Part shown: positions 45,861-56,293 of the stretch, in pieces
Layout: each line of letters begins with the position of its first letter
Position numbering within the stretch: position 1 is the first letter of the stretch
Assembly: GCA_022478985.1 (NCBI GenBank)
Contig: JAKSZP010009277.1
Span: 62,001-126,000 of the forward strand
Reading direction: 5' to 3'
From: Massospora cicadina
Taxonomy: Eukaryota > Entomophthoromycota > Entomophthoromycetes > Entomophthorales > Entomophthoraceae
DNA: 64,000 bases
The notes under the pieces: generated by a model
What the model was told of the DNA's origin: nothing
Seen by the model: only the letters and a program-made list of their open reading frames with translations
Databases searched by the model: none
Program-made: the position numbers and the translations under genes

Positions 45861-46079
45861 AACACTTAGTCTGGCCACTGATGAGCTGTTTAAAAAGATG
45901 ATTAGTGGAGAGTACCAAGATTAGCCCAAATACATCCAAAAATTATTATTGGACTTATGACAAGATACACCATCAAAAACGGGACACTTTACAAGATCAT
46001 TGAGGGCAAAAAGTATATATTTTCAAGACTAACATCCCAAACAAACATCATTTTGGATTCCAATAGGGCCATGGGGCAT

Positions 46080-46960
46080 GGTGGATACAAAAGATGAAGG
46101 AGCATTTGAAGCAATTCTACTATTGGGAGTCAATGCATTTTGACATCCAAGAAATGCTAGAATGCTGTGAGGAGTGTCAAGACGAAAAATGTACCAAAAA
46201 AGCACATATTATCAGCTTGTTTGGCCCAAGTTTGCCTGAAAAGCCATATCTATTGATGTTGTTGGACCTCTTCCAACAAGCAATTCAAAAGCCAAGTACA
46301 TTATAATGGCTATCAACACTTGATTAAATATTTCAAAGCTAAGGCTATTCAGGAAGCAGGAGCAGCAACTACATCCAAGTTAAACCCTGAAAACATCCTA
46401 CTCAAGCATGGATGTCCCCAGATTATCATAACCTTTAATGGAATAAATTTCACCGCTCATGTCCTCGCCAAGCTCAATCAGTTAATGGGAGTATAGAAAA
46501 TGCTTTCTGCTCCATATCAAACAGAAATTAATGGCATGGTTGAGTGAGAAAAGGGGACGTTGATGAAATCATCAGAAAATTAACTTGACCAAACCATCTG
46601 AATGGAGTATTTATTTGAGTTTAACAGTATTTGCCTACAACATCTCCTACCATTCAGCTAACAGGATGCCACCTTTTCAGTTATTTATAGAAATCATCTG
46701 GCCCTACCATTGCTACTATGTTCAGTCCTAGAAGATCCCAGTGAAAAAAATTATCCTCAATATGTTGAGAAACTTGTGGATACTCTAATTTTATTGCAAA
46801 CTCAAGCCTTTGACAACAGTTTTGCCATGAAAAAGGCCTGATACATGAGGATTTAAAAAATCGCTAAATATCAGCCAAATTCAAAGTAGGCGATGAAGCT
46901 TTATTTTTGCAACACCCATGGATTAGGCTGATTGCAAAAGTAGATTTCATCTGGGTTGGC
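46080..46960 (+). pseudogene. E5 integrase, decayed
   Basis: The zinc-binding part (46094-46306) reads MKEHLKQFYYWESMHFDIQE, then MLECCEECQDEKCTKKAHII, the C-x2-C half of an H2C2 domain. In the core, NILLKHGCPQIIITFNGINF near 46390-46450 contains the second catalytic position (D to N). APYQTEINGMVE near 46500 contains the catalytic Glu. The C-terminal segment near 46880 reads FKVGDEALFLQHPWIRLIAK. Stops separate these parts. Confidence 0.7.
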
Positions 46961-47356
46961 TCATTTTGAAATAATTGAGAAAACATCACAATTCATATAT
47001 GCATTCAAGGATTTTAAGACTGGCTACATATACAACCATGTTCACACAAAAATTTATAGAACATTTGATAAGTTAGCCAATTAAGAAAACATATATATAA
47101 TAGCATTGCAAAAATGAAGAAAAAGTAATAAAAATAAAATAAAATAAAAAAGAAGAATATATATAACTTAATTAATTAATACTATTGTTTACTATTGAGG
47201 AGGGGAGGGGATATGACTCTAAATCCATTGAAAATTAGGACCAATTTTAAAAGTTAGGCATCTGGGTCTATATGTATCAGCAATTTGGGCCAAAACTAAC
47301 GAATGATGACAATCAAATGCAGGGTAATCAGGAATTTTAGGGCTTATGTTGAAGTC

Positions 47357-47368
47357 AAGTGGGGTTTA
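47357..47368 (+). other. Polypurine tract of E5
   Basis: AAGTGGGGTTTA directly precedes the 3' LTR start TGTCAGATTCTGG. It has the same AAGTGGGG core as E4 and the miniature element. Confidence 0.75.
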
Positions 47369-49015
47369 TGTCAGATTCTGGTGGTTTAAACAAAAACAAA
47401 CTCTTTGTTAACCATCAACTTAGGCTGATTACCCTCTCTAAACTTGTGTCAATTACCTTATAATAAAATTAGGCTGATAATCTTATAACAACATGGGCTG
47501 AATATACTCAGTCTAAATTAGGCTGATTTTTCTTATAATGACTCAGGTTAATTATATAACATTAATTTTGACCAACTATAGTCATGAATACTTATATATT
47601 AGTCTCAATTAATTGAGCAGAATATCACTATATATCCTCAAAAATTGTCCTAGTTCAATCCCTAAAAAGCTCTAAAAATCCCATTAACTAATGACAGTAA
47701 TATGATTGCCTCTCAAGTTATTGTAATCAATTTCCTGCCCTAGGCAAATTTTTGTGTCAATCTGTGTAATTAGCATGATAGCACTTTCACATGGGCCAAC
47801 TGAATATTAGTACATATTGCTTAGGAGAGGCTTTCTGACGTCCTGATTAAGGGTACATCATTTACTTCACGTCGATGCTAAATTTACCAGAAGTTATATT
47901 TTGTCAGCTGTATGACAAAACTCAAATTAGGCTGACCTTAGGACAATTTTACACATTCATGTTGCAATTTTGTCCCTGAAACCTTCCCAATTCTGATAGT
48001 ATTTGTTACCAATAGTCCTATAAATAGGTCATGATCTTATCAAGCAAGGGCTAAACTGAGATAAAAAATATTAAATGCTGGAATTGAATGCTTAAAATGT
48101 GGCCAGGAGATACCCTAAAAGTATTAATATCAGTGCATGGCCTAATGAAATGATCATCCAATAATATCTATTAATAAAGATATATTTTTTCATAACTCTC
48201 TTTACATGTCTTTATCAGAGTCCTTTCTTAAACAGTGTTAGAAAGCTGTTAAGTCAGAGATCTTCAGCTTGTACCTTTGCCTGCCTTGGTAGAAGTTACC
48301 AAATTCTTAGGAAAAATTTAGCTCAATATTGATCAGAAGAGTCAGATTAATTTAGATAAGCTATTGAGCTTCCAAACGTTCATTTTACCATAAGATACTG
48401 AATTAAATTGAGGATCTTTCAGATGAACCACTTTTTGATTATATGCGCAGAATTTATTAATCAAGCTGTAAAAATCAAGAGTATTTCAATTATTACATTT
48501 TGACTCAGGTTCAGATTTTAAAAATCCCAAGTCAAATAGTTTAGCTAGATTTTTGGTGTTGGTCAGGTTTGGGTGCTAATTTGTGCCTCACCCAGATTAT
48601 TGTTTAGGCTCACACATGCCTAATCAAAGGTTTGGTTGGGCCCCCAAAGGGCAACTATAAAAAGTCACGCCCACCAATTCTGAAGCTCACTTTGGAATTC
48701 TTACCCTTGAGTCCCTCCCTGAAAAACCTAGTCAGTTTGCTCCTTAGACAAACTCTGTTCATTAGCCTTTTTTATTTTAAGAAAAATAAAGATTGTGTTT
48801 GGGGTTGCTACCTTACTTATCTGTTCTTCTTTTTTAGGTTTTGGCATCAAAGAGTTTTGTGTGGTTGGGTTGAACCAATCACTAATCAATTTGCAGCCAA
48901 CTTCAAGTTGCATATTTTGGTGCTATCAGTGTGACAAACAATTTTGCATTATATGGCAGTCTGAAACTGGGACAATTCCAACTGTTACATAAGCAAGTGA
49001 TACTTGGATTTAATA
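47369..49015 (+). repeat. 3' LTR of E5, interrupted by a solo LTR
   Basis: 47369-48466 is collinear with the 5' LTR up to TATTAATCAAGC. The last bases resume after the solo LTR as AAGTGATACTTGGATTTAAT, matching AAGTGAAAATCC and GCTTAACA at the end of the 5' LTR. Without the insertion it is about 1.12 kb, like the 5' LTR. Confidence 0.8.
48467..48989 (+). repeat. Solo LTR (family S), plus strand, inside E5's 3' LTR
   Basis: 523 bp, starting TGTAAAAATCAAG and ending ACTGTTACA. Its flanks are CAAGC and TAAGC, a 5-bp duplication with one C-to-T difference. It is homologous in inverted orientation to 51165-51745: AATTCTGAAGCTCACTTTGG, CCCCAAAGGGCA and ACTCAGGTTCAGATTTT recur. It has a TATA-like CTATAAAAAG near 48655 and AAAAATAAAG near 48782. 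The 100-residue open frame at 48632 is chance coding within it. Confidence 0.8.
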
Positions 49016-49545
49016 GGAATGTTGGTGGGAGCAGCTCTGCTTCATTGACAAGCTGATATTGGGTCCATTACACTGGGATGCATGTGTGAGGGCAGAAGGT
49101 GTGCATTAGAGTAGGTATGAGGCTGGAAGAATCTTATAAAATAAAACTTATGGATCATGGTTAAAGATTATTAATGTCCTTGATAACCCATTCAAAGTAC
49201 TCAAATGTTTTAGGAGTTGCCAAACATGGGTCATCCATGTGAGATGATTGCTGGAGGCCATTGATTAATCTATTAATTTTAATATAAGTTCTTAAAATTA
49301 TATACATATATATTTAAGATATATATCTCTAATAGTATATATGTATATATATTATAAATCACTAGTTGTATTCCAGTCATTATCATATTTATTATCTGAT
49401 TAGCTTAAAAGATCCTTGGTGTAATCATTATCTTATTGGCTTCTAAAATATATAGTATAATGTATTATATGTGTGTCAGCCATCATTAAAGGGTTTATCT
49501 AATTTGCTCCATAGATTAAAATACATATAAATTATAGATGGTTAT
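49016..49545. other. AT-rich spacer
   Basis: There is no gene. An alternating TA tract (ATATACATATATATTTAAG and similar) lies at about 49300-49350. TGTATTCCAGTCATTATC and TATGTGTGTCAGCCATCA recall motifs at 50620-50870 (see there). Confidence 0.3.
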
Positions 49546-50573
49546 TGTTGGAATTTTAACCAGATGGAATCCTCCAATGATTAAGCGTTATTTGGGATGA
49601 TATGGCCAATCCTGGAAGAATGGTTTATTGACTGAATTTTGTGTTATTTGGTTTGATTGCTGGTTAGTTGCTCCCCAATTTGAGTTAAGCTGAAATTAGT
49701 ATTCCACTGAGTTTGGTATTAGGTTGAGTGGGGCCAATCGGTGGCCCTGAATTAGTATAAGGATCACTAACAACTAATAGCTGAGGATGATCCACTTGAT
49801 ATCAGTCAGCAGAACCAGTGTTCAATTCCAACTGCCATTCATAGTCCATTGTGGGGTTTCCAGTGGAAAGCCAATGTATTTACTCTAATCATTCATCTAT
49901 GAATTCGCTGCCTGATTATCCAATGTTGGACAATCTGACAATAATGAGTTTGAGGTGGCTGAGGTTATTTCTGGTGCCTCATTTATTATCAAGATAAGAT
50001 GAGAATAGATGTCAGTGAGATGCTGAGATATTCTGAGTCAAGCAAGTGACCAAATTTGTTTACAGCGCATTATTATCAACCTAAAGTCTAATACAAATTT
50101 GACGTTTATTTAGATTAGATTATTTATATGGCTCACCGGTGACTTAAGGCCAAGGATGAGCCAAAAACTAATTTGGACATTGGGAAAGATGGAGCAAGAG
50201 GGTTGACGCTATGGAAGAGAACAGTAGAAGAAGTAGTACTGGAAGAAGAAGAGAAGTGGTTGGCTGGAAGAACCAGCAGAAGAGCCAATAGGTTGGTGGT
50301 GGGTGCAGTAGCCCTTTTGTAAATAGTATAAATACCTGGCGCTTCCCTTTCAATAAATATCTCCCTTTGCCTATTCTACCTTTGTTTATAAGTTTATATT
50401 TATTTTGCTGGTTGGAGTTTAGGTTAAAGGGGATCCCCAAATGTCATGGGTGACATGCCAAGGGGTTAGCCGGCGCTGCTAGCCCCAACGCCTAAGGTGA
50501 AAAGGCAAGGGCTGACCAGTCTTCATAATGGTTAGCCTGCTAACTAGCAGAGCTCATAGTCGATTTTCTGACA
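49546..50573 (+). repeat. Solo LTR with GTTAT duplication, related to the miniature element's LTRs
   Basis: 1028 bp, from TGTTGGAATTTTAACC to TTTTCTGACA, flanked by perfect 5-bp duplications GTTAT (49541-49545 and 50574-50578). It is related to the LTRs at 15794-18857 read on the minus strand: AACCAGATGGA near the start, GGTTGAG, CTGAGGATGAT, GCCAAGGATGAG, CAATAAATATCTCCC, and GGCAAGGGC near the end. It has the RNA-end signal AATAAATA near 50352. No coding sequence is present. Confidence 0.88.
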
Positions 50574-51164
50574 GTTATACTACTAATATTTATATAATTA
50601 TCTATCTCTATAATATAATGCAGTGGGTATTGTGTCAGCAATCAGTATTGTCAACTGCTTGGAAAACCCTATTAGCTTTATAAAATTAACCATATAATAC
50701 CAATTACTTATCTAAAACCATTAATATTTCAAATCAACTGAATAAGCACCAAATTCTTGCCAAAACCATTGAACATATCTTAATATAATATACTTCAGTA
50801 GGTATTGTGCCAGTCATTATCAACATCTATAATAATATAGTATAATGATATAACATGGTAGGTAGTGTGTCAGTTATATGGTTTAAACACTGCTTAGTTG
50901 AAATCATTAAACCTACACATAAAATAAAAACGCAACCAATAGCCAAAATGATATACTAAATCCTATTATTAAAATATTACTGTTAAATTTAGTTATCATT
51001 TTTATATCTCTTTTCTACAATATAATTTAGTAAGCAGTATTTTATCTTCAGTATAGGAGACAAGAATTCATTACCATAGTAACATAAAATTAAACAAATG
51101 ATATTTACCAACATTAATAATTTAGCCAAAACTACTGAATCTATGAAATTAACTAAATAACACT
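50574..51164. other. AT-rich spacer with recurring GTGTCAG motif
   Basis: There is no gene. A degenerate unit of TATAATATA(A), 5-8 bases, then GTGGGTATTGTGTCAGC or GTAGGTATTGTGCCAGTC or GTAGGTAGTGTGTCAGT occurs near 50620, 50795 and 50860. It looks like an old tandem or interspersed repeat. The function is unknown. Confidence 0.35.
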
Positions 51165-51745
51165 TGTCACAATTAAAATTCCACTTTCTGACTGCCATAT
51201 AAGAAAATAAGTCTTTGGTGCACCAACAAGCAACCAAAGCAGCTTAACCAAGTAAAGAGGTTTGGGGCACCAACTGCGCCAAACATTGCCTACTGCTAGT
51301 TGGTTATGCAAAGTCCTCATAGTTGGTCTGACCCAATTATACAAAAGCTCCTCAAAACTGGACACTCAAAAATGACCAACAGGTAAGCAAGGTATGCTAA
51401 CCCCAAAACAACTTTTATTTTTATTCAGGATATAAAAAGGGCCCGCCAACCAGAGCTTGTCTGGGGAGCAACTGACAATACTCCCCAGGAATTGAAAGCT
51501 AGGGTTAAAATTCCAAAGTGAGCTTCAGAATTGGCAGGTGCACTTATAAAGACTGCCCTTTGGGGTCCTCACCCAAATCATTGATTAGGCTTGTACAAGC
51601 CTAAATTATAACTCAGATGAGGCACAACCCAGTGCCCAAAACCATCTGAGCCAAAATATTTTTTAAATGATTTGACTCAGATCCAGAAAATCTGAATCTG
51701 AGTTGAAATGCAACAATTGAGATGAACTCAATCGTTAAAAAACCA
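51165..51745 (-). repeat. Solo LTR (family S), minus strand
   Basis: 581 bp, starting TGTCACAATTAAAATT on the plus strand and ending AAAAAACCA. It is homologous in inverted orientation to 48467-48989 along its whole length, with a few extra bases in the middle. The minus strand has TTATAAGTGC in the position of the promoter of the other copy. The flanks ACACT and AACTT do not form a clear duplication. Confidence 0.75.
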
Positions 51746-51984
51746 AACTTCTATCCAAAACATCAATAATAATAGATTATCTGAGGTGGGCAATCTGGAA
51801 CAAATGTGCTGCACTGAAGAGGGGGAGAGGATATGAAATAAGGGGCATGACCTAAACCTGAGTACTGGGGGAGAACATTGTGGCAATTGTTTCTATTGAA
51901 CATGGAAGTGTTTGGGAAGGTTCACGTGAGCTACTCAGTAAATTTTTGCTGATGTTGAGGCAGATTTGCAGTTCTGAATAAAAG

Positions 51985-52430
51985 TTAAGAAGGGCAATGA
52001 AAGCCAGCTCTGCACCATCCTCCTAAGTCAGTGTGGAATTTCTTCACCAAACAGCCAAATGTTAATAATTTAATTATAATTTTGTTGAAGTGATTGCTAA
52101 TTTTGATGGTATTTTTGGCCAAATTTTGAATTGCCTTGGGGTAGATGGTGTGAATTGTCCATAGGGATAATGTAAAAATAGCCGCTTGGAGAAATTCAGG
52201 GATGGGTGAATTTATATTAAGTGCCATAAAATTTGCAATCAGGCAGAGTTTGGTGGTCACTCAGTTGGGTGCAATCAGAGGCCACACTAGTTTTCAGATA
52301 ACACAGGCTTCTGGGCACTCTTTCAACCTGTACAACAGGGTGTCTTTTGCGCTGCATACTTTACAGGGTTCCTGAGTTGAGTTGGACTTCTCAGCTGTTC
52401 AGTAGGCCCTGTGTAAGCATTGCCAGACAT
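51985..52430 (-). pseudogene. 3' fragment of a LINE ORF2
   Basis: On the minus strand a zf-RVT-like segment (about 52290-52370) reads CKVCSAKDTLLYRLKECP. After a stop it is followed by FMALNINSPIPEFLQAAIFT, then LSLWTIHTIYPKAIQ (52260-51985). LINE-a has the same order: TICGQYGSLAHRLEQCP, MFAINMDSPIHSFLRALIVA, IALWTIHTMV. So this is the C-terminus of a LINE-a-like ORF2. No RT remains upstream. The solo LTR at 51165-51745 lies where its 3' UTR should run. Confidence 0.8.
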
Positions 52431-52589
52431 GAACCCTAATTTTTGGGTAGAGCAAATCATGTGTTATAAATTCCTAAAAAATGTGTTATTTTATCATATT
52501 TCTGATCATTTTGGTCTAAGAGATGGATATGGTCTAGGGTTTGGGTTCTTGGAGGGGGGTAGTTTCCACTGAGACTTGTGCGCCCCAAT

Positions 52590-52990
52590 TTTAATAACAA
52601 TACTAATAATAATAATATTTTGTAAAAAAGAACCTACTTTTAAAAGGTAAAAAAGTATGAAATAATTGAAAAATTATAAAAACCAATAAAATTCTTTTTG
52701 AAGTTGGCACTGTGTTTTAAAATGATTTATATCCAACTATAATATCTATACTCAGCATTGTATATTTTAGCTGCTTATAATTTACACTTGGACCCAATCC
52801 AATATAGCTCTAATTTTTATTAGGGAGAAAAATTATATAAGGCAGTTTTGGGATACAGTGCCAACTTTAAAAAGGGTTTATAGATTATTTATACTTTCTT
52901 GACTATTTTAACTTTTTAGTGCATTTTTTGAAAAAAAATCTTTTTTTAAAATAGTATGCTTTTCAAATTTGCTTCTTTTTTTATATTTGT
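52590..52990. repeat. Long imperfect inverted repeat (foldback), AT-rich
   Basis: AAGTTGGCACTGT (52701-52713) faces its exact inverted copy ACAGTGCCAACTT (52854-52866). The pairing extends imperfectly outward for about 100 bases on each side (for example GGTAAAAAAGTATGAAATAA against a similar stretch near 52900) and inward for about 30 bases, leaving a short centre. It could be a foldback or MITE-like DNA element or a decayed hairpin. No coding sequence is present and no clear target duplication. Confidence 0.6.
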
Positions 52991-53150
52991 TTTGAAGACT
53001 CATTATCTAGATAATTTTTAAAAACTCACTATTTCTATATAGTATTAAAATCTTTTTTATATATCTTATATTCATTTTCTTATAAACAAATATACTAAAA
53101 ATAGCCAACCTTTGCATAAATATTTATGAACATAGGGTATCTCTTAGGCT

Positions 53151-54086
53151 ACACGCCAAACCACCACTCTTAAAAATAACTAATCAGGAGCCAGCATGGA
53201 CCCCAGTAAATCCAAAAAAAAACCCGTCCAGCCACCCAATCCAGCCCACCCATATGCTGATCAACTTTTGTCACCAACCAAAATCTCTGGGATTATTTAG
53301 AGGAAGTTAATGATTTAGGAAATCCCATCCCCAACTCAGTCAAGGCCCCAGGCCTTGAAATGTACCTAAATGCAGAATATGTGGCTCAATTCCCAACTTG
53401 CCACTATGCTCTATGCTCAGATGTGAATGAATTCCAAAGTGACCACCAACTCACAAAAGAGGCTGTTGCCTCCCCTGATTGTCACCCCCTCTGAAAGGCC
53501 ATAGCAAAATCAGTCACAGTCTTGGCCAAGGGGTTACCTGTACTTGTCCTTCCCCCATGTAACAAATTTATAAAAAAGAATTTCTCTGATTTCAACAAGT
53601 TGCTCACAAGGCAGTACAAAAAGTTGTGATGGTCGCAAAATTTGGCCCCAAGACCCACATTACCAGTAACAACATTGTCACCTTTACCACACTAGCCAAA
53701 GTTCGCCTTGAGGCTGAAAAGCCCTTTCCAAATATATCACAACCCTCCTCATAGTTAAATTTGAGCTTCCTGAGCCACTTTGCTACCTCAACCCCCATTT
53801 TTCTGATGCAACCATGTCTGTGCTCTCAGCACTCTGCCATACACTGTCCAACACAGAGGAGGAAGATGAGCCTCCCAATCCCAACTCACCCCCCACCATG
53901 GATGCATAGCAGTTTACCACATCTGACCTGGTTGGTTAATTTTAGTTTTTATATTTATTTTTTCAATTCAGTTTGAGTGATATGCTCATCTCTTTCTGTT
54001 CATTTAGATTCTAGCATAGTATAAGTTTTGCTCCTTGGAGCTCAGTAATATCTGTCCCCTGGTCAGCTTGCCTCAGTTAAATAAAA
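53151..54086 (+). mobile_element. Element B: coding non-autonomous unit with the SINE 3' tail
   Basis: This 936-bp unit is bounded by 16-bp target duplications matching at 14 of 16 bases: GGGTATCTCTTAGGCT (53135-53150) and GGATATCCCTTAGGCT (54087-54102). It begins with a 45-bp leader, carries one decayed ORF (53196-53909), and ends with the SINE tail (54041-54086): TAATATCTGTCCCCTGGTCA, then GCTTGCCTCAGTTAAATAAA. It has no tRNA head and no RT. The tail and the 16-bp duplication imply mobilisation by the same LINE as the SINEs. An internally deleted LINE keeping ORF1 is the main alternative. Confidence 0.8.
53196..53909 (+). pseudogene. Decayed ~240-codon ORF of element B, function unknown
   Basis: I do not recognise it. 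From the ATG it reads MDPSKSKKKPVQPPNPAHPY, a basic, Pro-rich start. After a frameshift DYLEEVNDLGNPIPNSVKAP follows, then a Cys/His-containing part (FPTCHYALCSDVNEFQ). Next come KSVTVLAKGLPVLVLPPCNK, KFGPKTHITSNNIVTF, and an acidic tail LSNTEEEDEPPNPNSPPTMD to the stop at 53909. There are about three frameshifts and two internal stops. The size, basic start and place would fit a LINE ORF1-like RNA-binding protein, but no RRM or CCHC motif is visible. Confidence 0.5.
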
Positions 54087-54250
54087 GGATATCCCTTAGG
54101 CTGTTTTTCATTTTTTAGTTCATAAAAGGATAAAAAAGTTATATGTATGGAATATTTCAATTATATATAAAGTATGTTAGTAATCTTTATATCATTTTGG
54201 CTAAGTGGTTTGTTATTATTTGGTCAATTTGATAGGCTCAATATTTTTTC

Positions 54251-54452
54251 TTTTAACTGAGGCAAGCCAACCATGGGACAGACAATACTGAAACTGAAAC
54301 TCCAAAACTAAACAAACCAAAAAATCATGAACTGACTGCTCTTATTGAGCAGTGGAAAACACAAAAGAAATGATAAAATAACCTACCAGGTGGCACAGTG
54401 GCAAGCTGCTTATCCCATCATGGCAGAGGGGAGGGAGGATCAGGCAGATCAT
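54251..54452 (-). mobile_element. Short SINE-tail unit, minus strand
   Basis: At its left end the minus strand has the SINE-type tail TATTGTCTGTCCCATGGTTG and GCTTGCCTCAGTTAAAA. About 200 bp of sequence unlike the SINE body precede it. The flanks AGGCTCAATATTTT (54237-54250) and AGGCTCAGCATTGT (from 54453) are a probable target duplication with a few changes. The plus strand holds TGGCACAGTGGC, close to an A box, but on the opposite strand to the tail. I read it as another tail-sharing non-autonomous copy. Confidence 0.5.
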
Positions 54453-54466
54453 CAGGCTCAGCATTG

Positions 54467-55725
54467 TAGAGACAGATCAGTGCTAAGAGCAAGGGGGTTG
54501 GGTAATCTTTAGGATAAGGGTTGAGGTAAAGTAATAAGTTATTGGGATGAATAAGTTGGGCTTGGATTAAAGCCTCAATGAGTTTGTAAACATGGTGTTC
54601 AGCCTGGATGCAAGTTTCAAGAAGTTAATCTAATTTTGCAGTATTGGCTCTTGTGGTAGGCTCAATTTTGAGTATGCAGATATTAATTTAATCAATTCAT
54701 TATCTACATTGATTTTGTAAGCAGTTGGTAGTTATTTAGTAAATTAATTAGGCTCACTGGTTTCTTTATAAGTTGGTGATTGGTTGATTTGATGGGATTG
54801 ATTAGTTTTGGTTGAGTGGTTAGTGGTTTCAGTTTCTTAACAGATCCAATGGTTTTACTATGTGGTTTGGTGTTTATTTAGTTAAGTCAATATGTTAATT
54901 ACTGTAAACCTATTGATGTCCATCTACCAAAAAAAAGTACAGAAAAATATAAAAATACTTAATTTAATCTATTCTAGTTGATTTGATTGGTTCAACTAAA
55001 TACTAAACTTACTATTAGCTATCTACAATACTCAATTTAATCTATTTTTGGTACTTGAATTGCAGATACAATGAAGTTTCACCCTATAATACTTTGCATG
55101 GCAACTGAAGTTTCAAATTGGCAGGGTGAAATAAAATTTCTGGTGGGTATAGAAACCTTTGATTTTTATAATGTGGGTATTGTCAGGGGATTTGACAGTT
55201 TTTGATGTACTCTTCAATACAATCTTTTATTAAAGAAAAACCTGTACAGTATGCCATTTGGGTAAACTTTTGAGCATAACACGCCTGTTTAAAAGGATCA
55301 AAGTAGATGGAATCTTTCTGAATAATCCCCAGTTATTTTCAGGACTAATCAGACAACAAGGATGTTTTCAACAATAATATGATATGTGATATTAGTTTAT
55401 TTATATATTAAATTAAATACATTCAAAATAAAGCACTTTAATAAAAAATCACATAGCAACTATTGCTAAACTTGAGGTTTCAATTCAAGTATAACCCCCT
55501 CAGCTAAATTGAGACCAACCAAGTAAACTGAATTATAAATTTAAGACGCATCCTTAAATTTTTAGGCCTACATAATCCAATTGGGGTGATTAATTTGTTT
55601 GTATTTTCCCAATATATAGATTTAATAGAACTGAATTGTTACCAATTGGTTCAATTTGACTTTAAGTATTAAAAAGTGGTGGTATCAGTTTGGTTTGCTT
55701 TTCAATGCAGTGAAAGATGAGGGGA
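54467..55725. other. AT-rich stretch without recognisable genes
   Basis: Frames are short and low in complexity. GGTTTGGTG/GGTTGAGTGG-type sequence is frequent but not organised in a clear repeat. I see no RNA gene or mobile-element edge. Confidence 0.3.
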
Positions 55726-55730
55726 GTGCA

Positions 55731-56091
55731 TGTTGTCATGAGGTTTCTAAATTAGGGGAAACTTCATGATGATTGGTGCTATGAGCACCATTTTCTCAGT
55801 ATTATGAGGCATTCAGATCTAGTACGCTGATTAGGCCGGTTTAGGATCTAATCATCTTAGATGGGAAATCCACTGGATTTGAATTAGACTGATAAATCAG
55901 AAGTAAGTTATTTTGAAGCAAAAAACTAAACTTTATTAGAAAATCAGTGATGGCTTAAATAGTAAGAATATAGGGTCTTTCCATCACATTCACTGAAGGT
56001 CCACAGTGCTGATCCTACAAAAAATGGACTAAAGCGAGGATCATGTTGATCTTGTGGCACAGAACAACCTATACATGCTATTTGTGCCACA
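55731..56091 (-). repeat. 3' LTR of E6
   Basis: 361 bp, TGTTGTCATGAGG to TTTGTGCCACA on the plus strand. It is collinear with 61822-62182: GGGAAACTTCATGATG-like start, TGATAAATCAGAA, AGTGATGGCTTAAATAGT and GATCTTGTGGCACAGAA. Confidence 0.9.
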
Positions 56092-56103
56092 CTCGCCCTA
56101 TTC
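56092..56103 (-). other. Polypurine tract of E6
   Basis: The minus strand reads GAATAGGGCGAG directly before the LTR start TGTGGCACAAAT. Confidence 0.6.
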
Positions 56104-56293
56104 ATTTTTGTTGAGGTACACCTTAAGACGATTCCCATTAATGGTAGCCTGATAGGGGATTCCGTTGAGGGTCTCCAAATTATAATTGCCATAGGATAAA
56201 ACTTCTGAAACTCTGAAAGGCCCCTTGAAATGAGGATGCGTCTTCTTAAGCTTTGAGTTAATCAGTTCATTTTGTAAAGTAAAACAAGGTCAC

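Larger units (their letters stand above)
39727..49015 (+). mobile_element. E5: plus-strand gypsy element with ~1.1 kb LTRs, strongly decayed
   Basis: The LTRs are 39727-40848 and 47369-49015, the latter enlarged by a 523-bp solo LTR. Between them are a PBS (40851-40868), gag (about 41775-43200), protease (43650-44051), RT (44700-45310), RNase H (45480-45860), integrase (46080-46960) and a polypurine tract (47357-47368). No 5-bp duplication is visible (CTGGG left, GGAAT right), so later recombination or mutation at the flanks is likely. The pol is full of stops, suggesting great age. Confidence 0.82.

Noticed and set aside
48632..48934. 100-residue plus-strand frame with a hydrophobic stretch as a small membrane protein gene
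   Set aside because: It lies wholly inside a solo LTR whose inverted copy at 51165-51745 does not keep the frame open.
50168..50440. 90-residue minus-strand frame with a Leu-rich C-terminal part as a secreted protein
   Set aside because: It lies in the solo LTR 49546-50573 across its promoter and RNA-end region. Purine-rich repeats on the plus strand explain the Leu/Ser-rich product.
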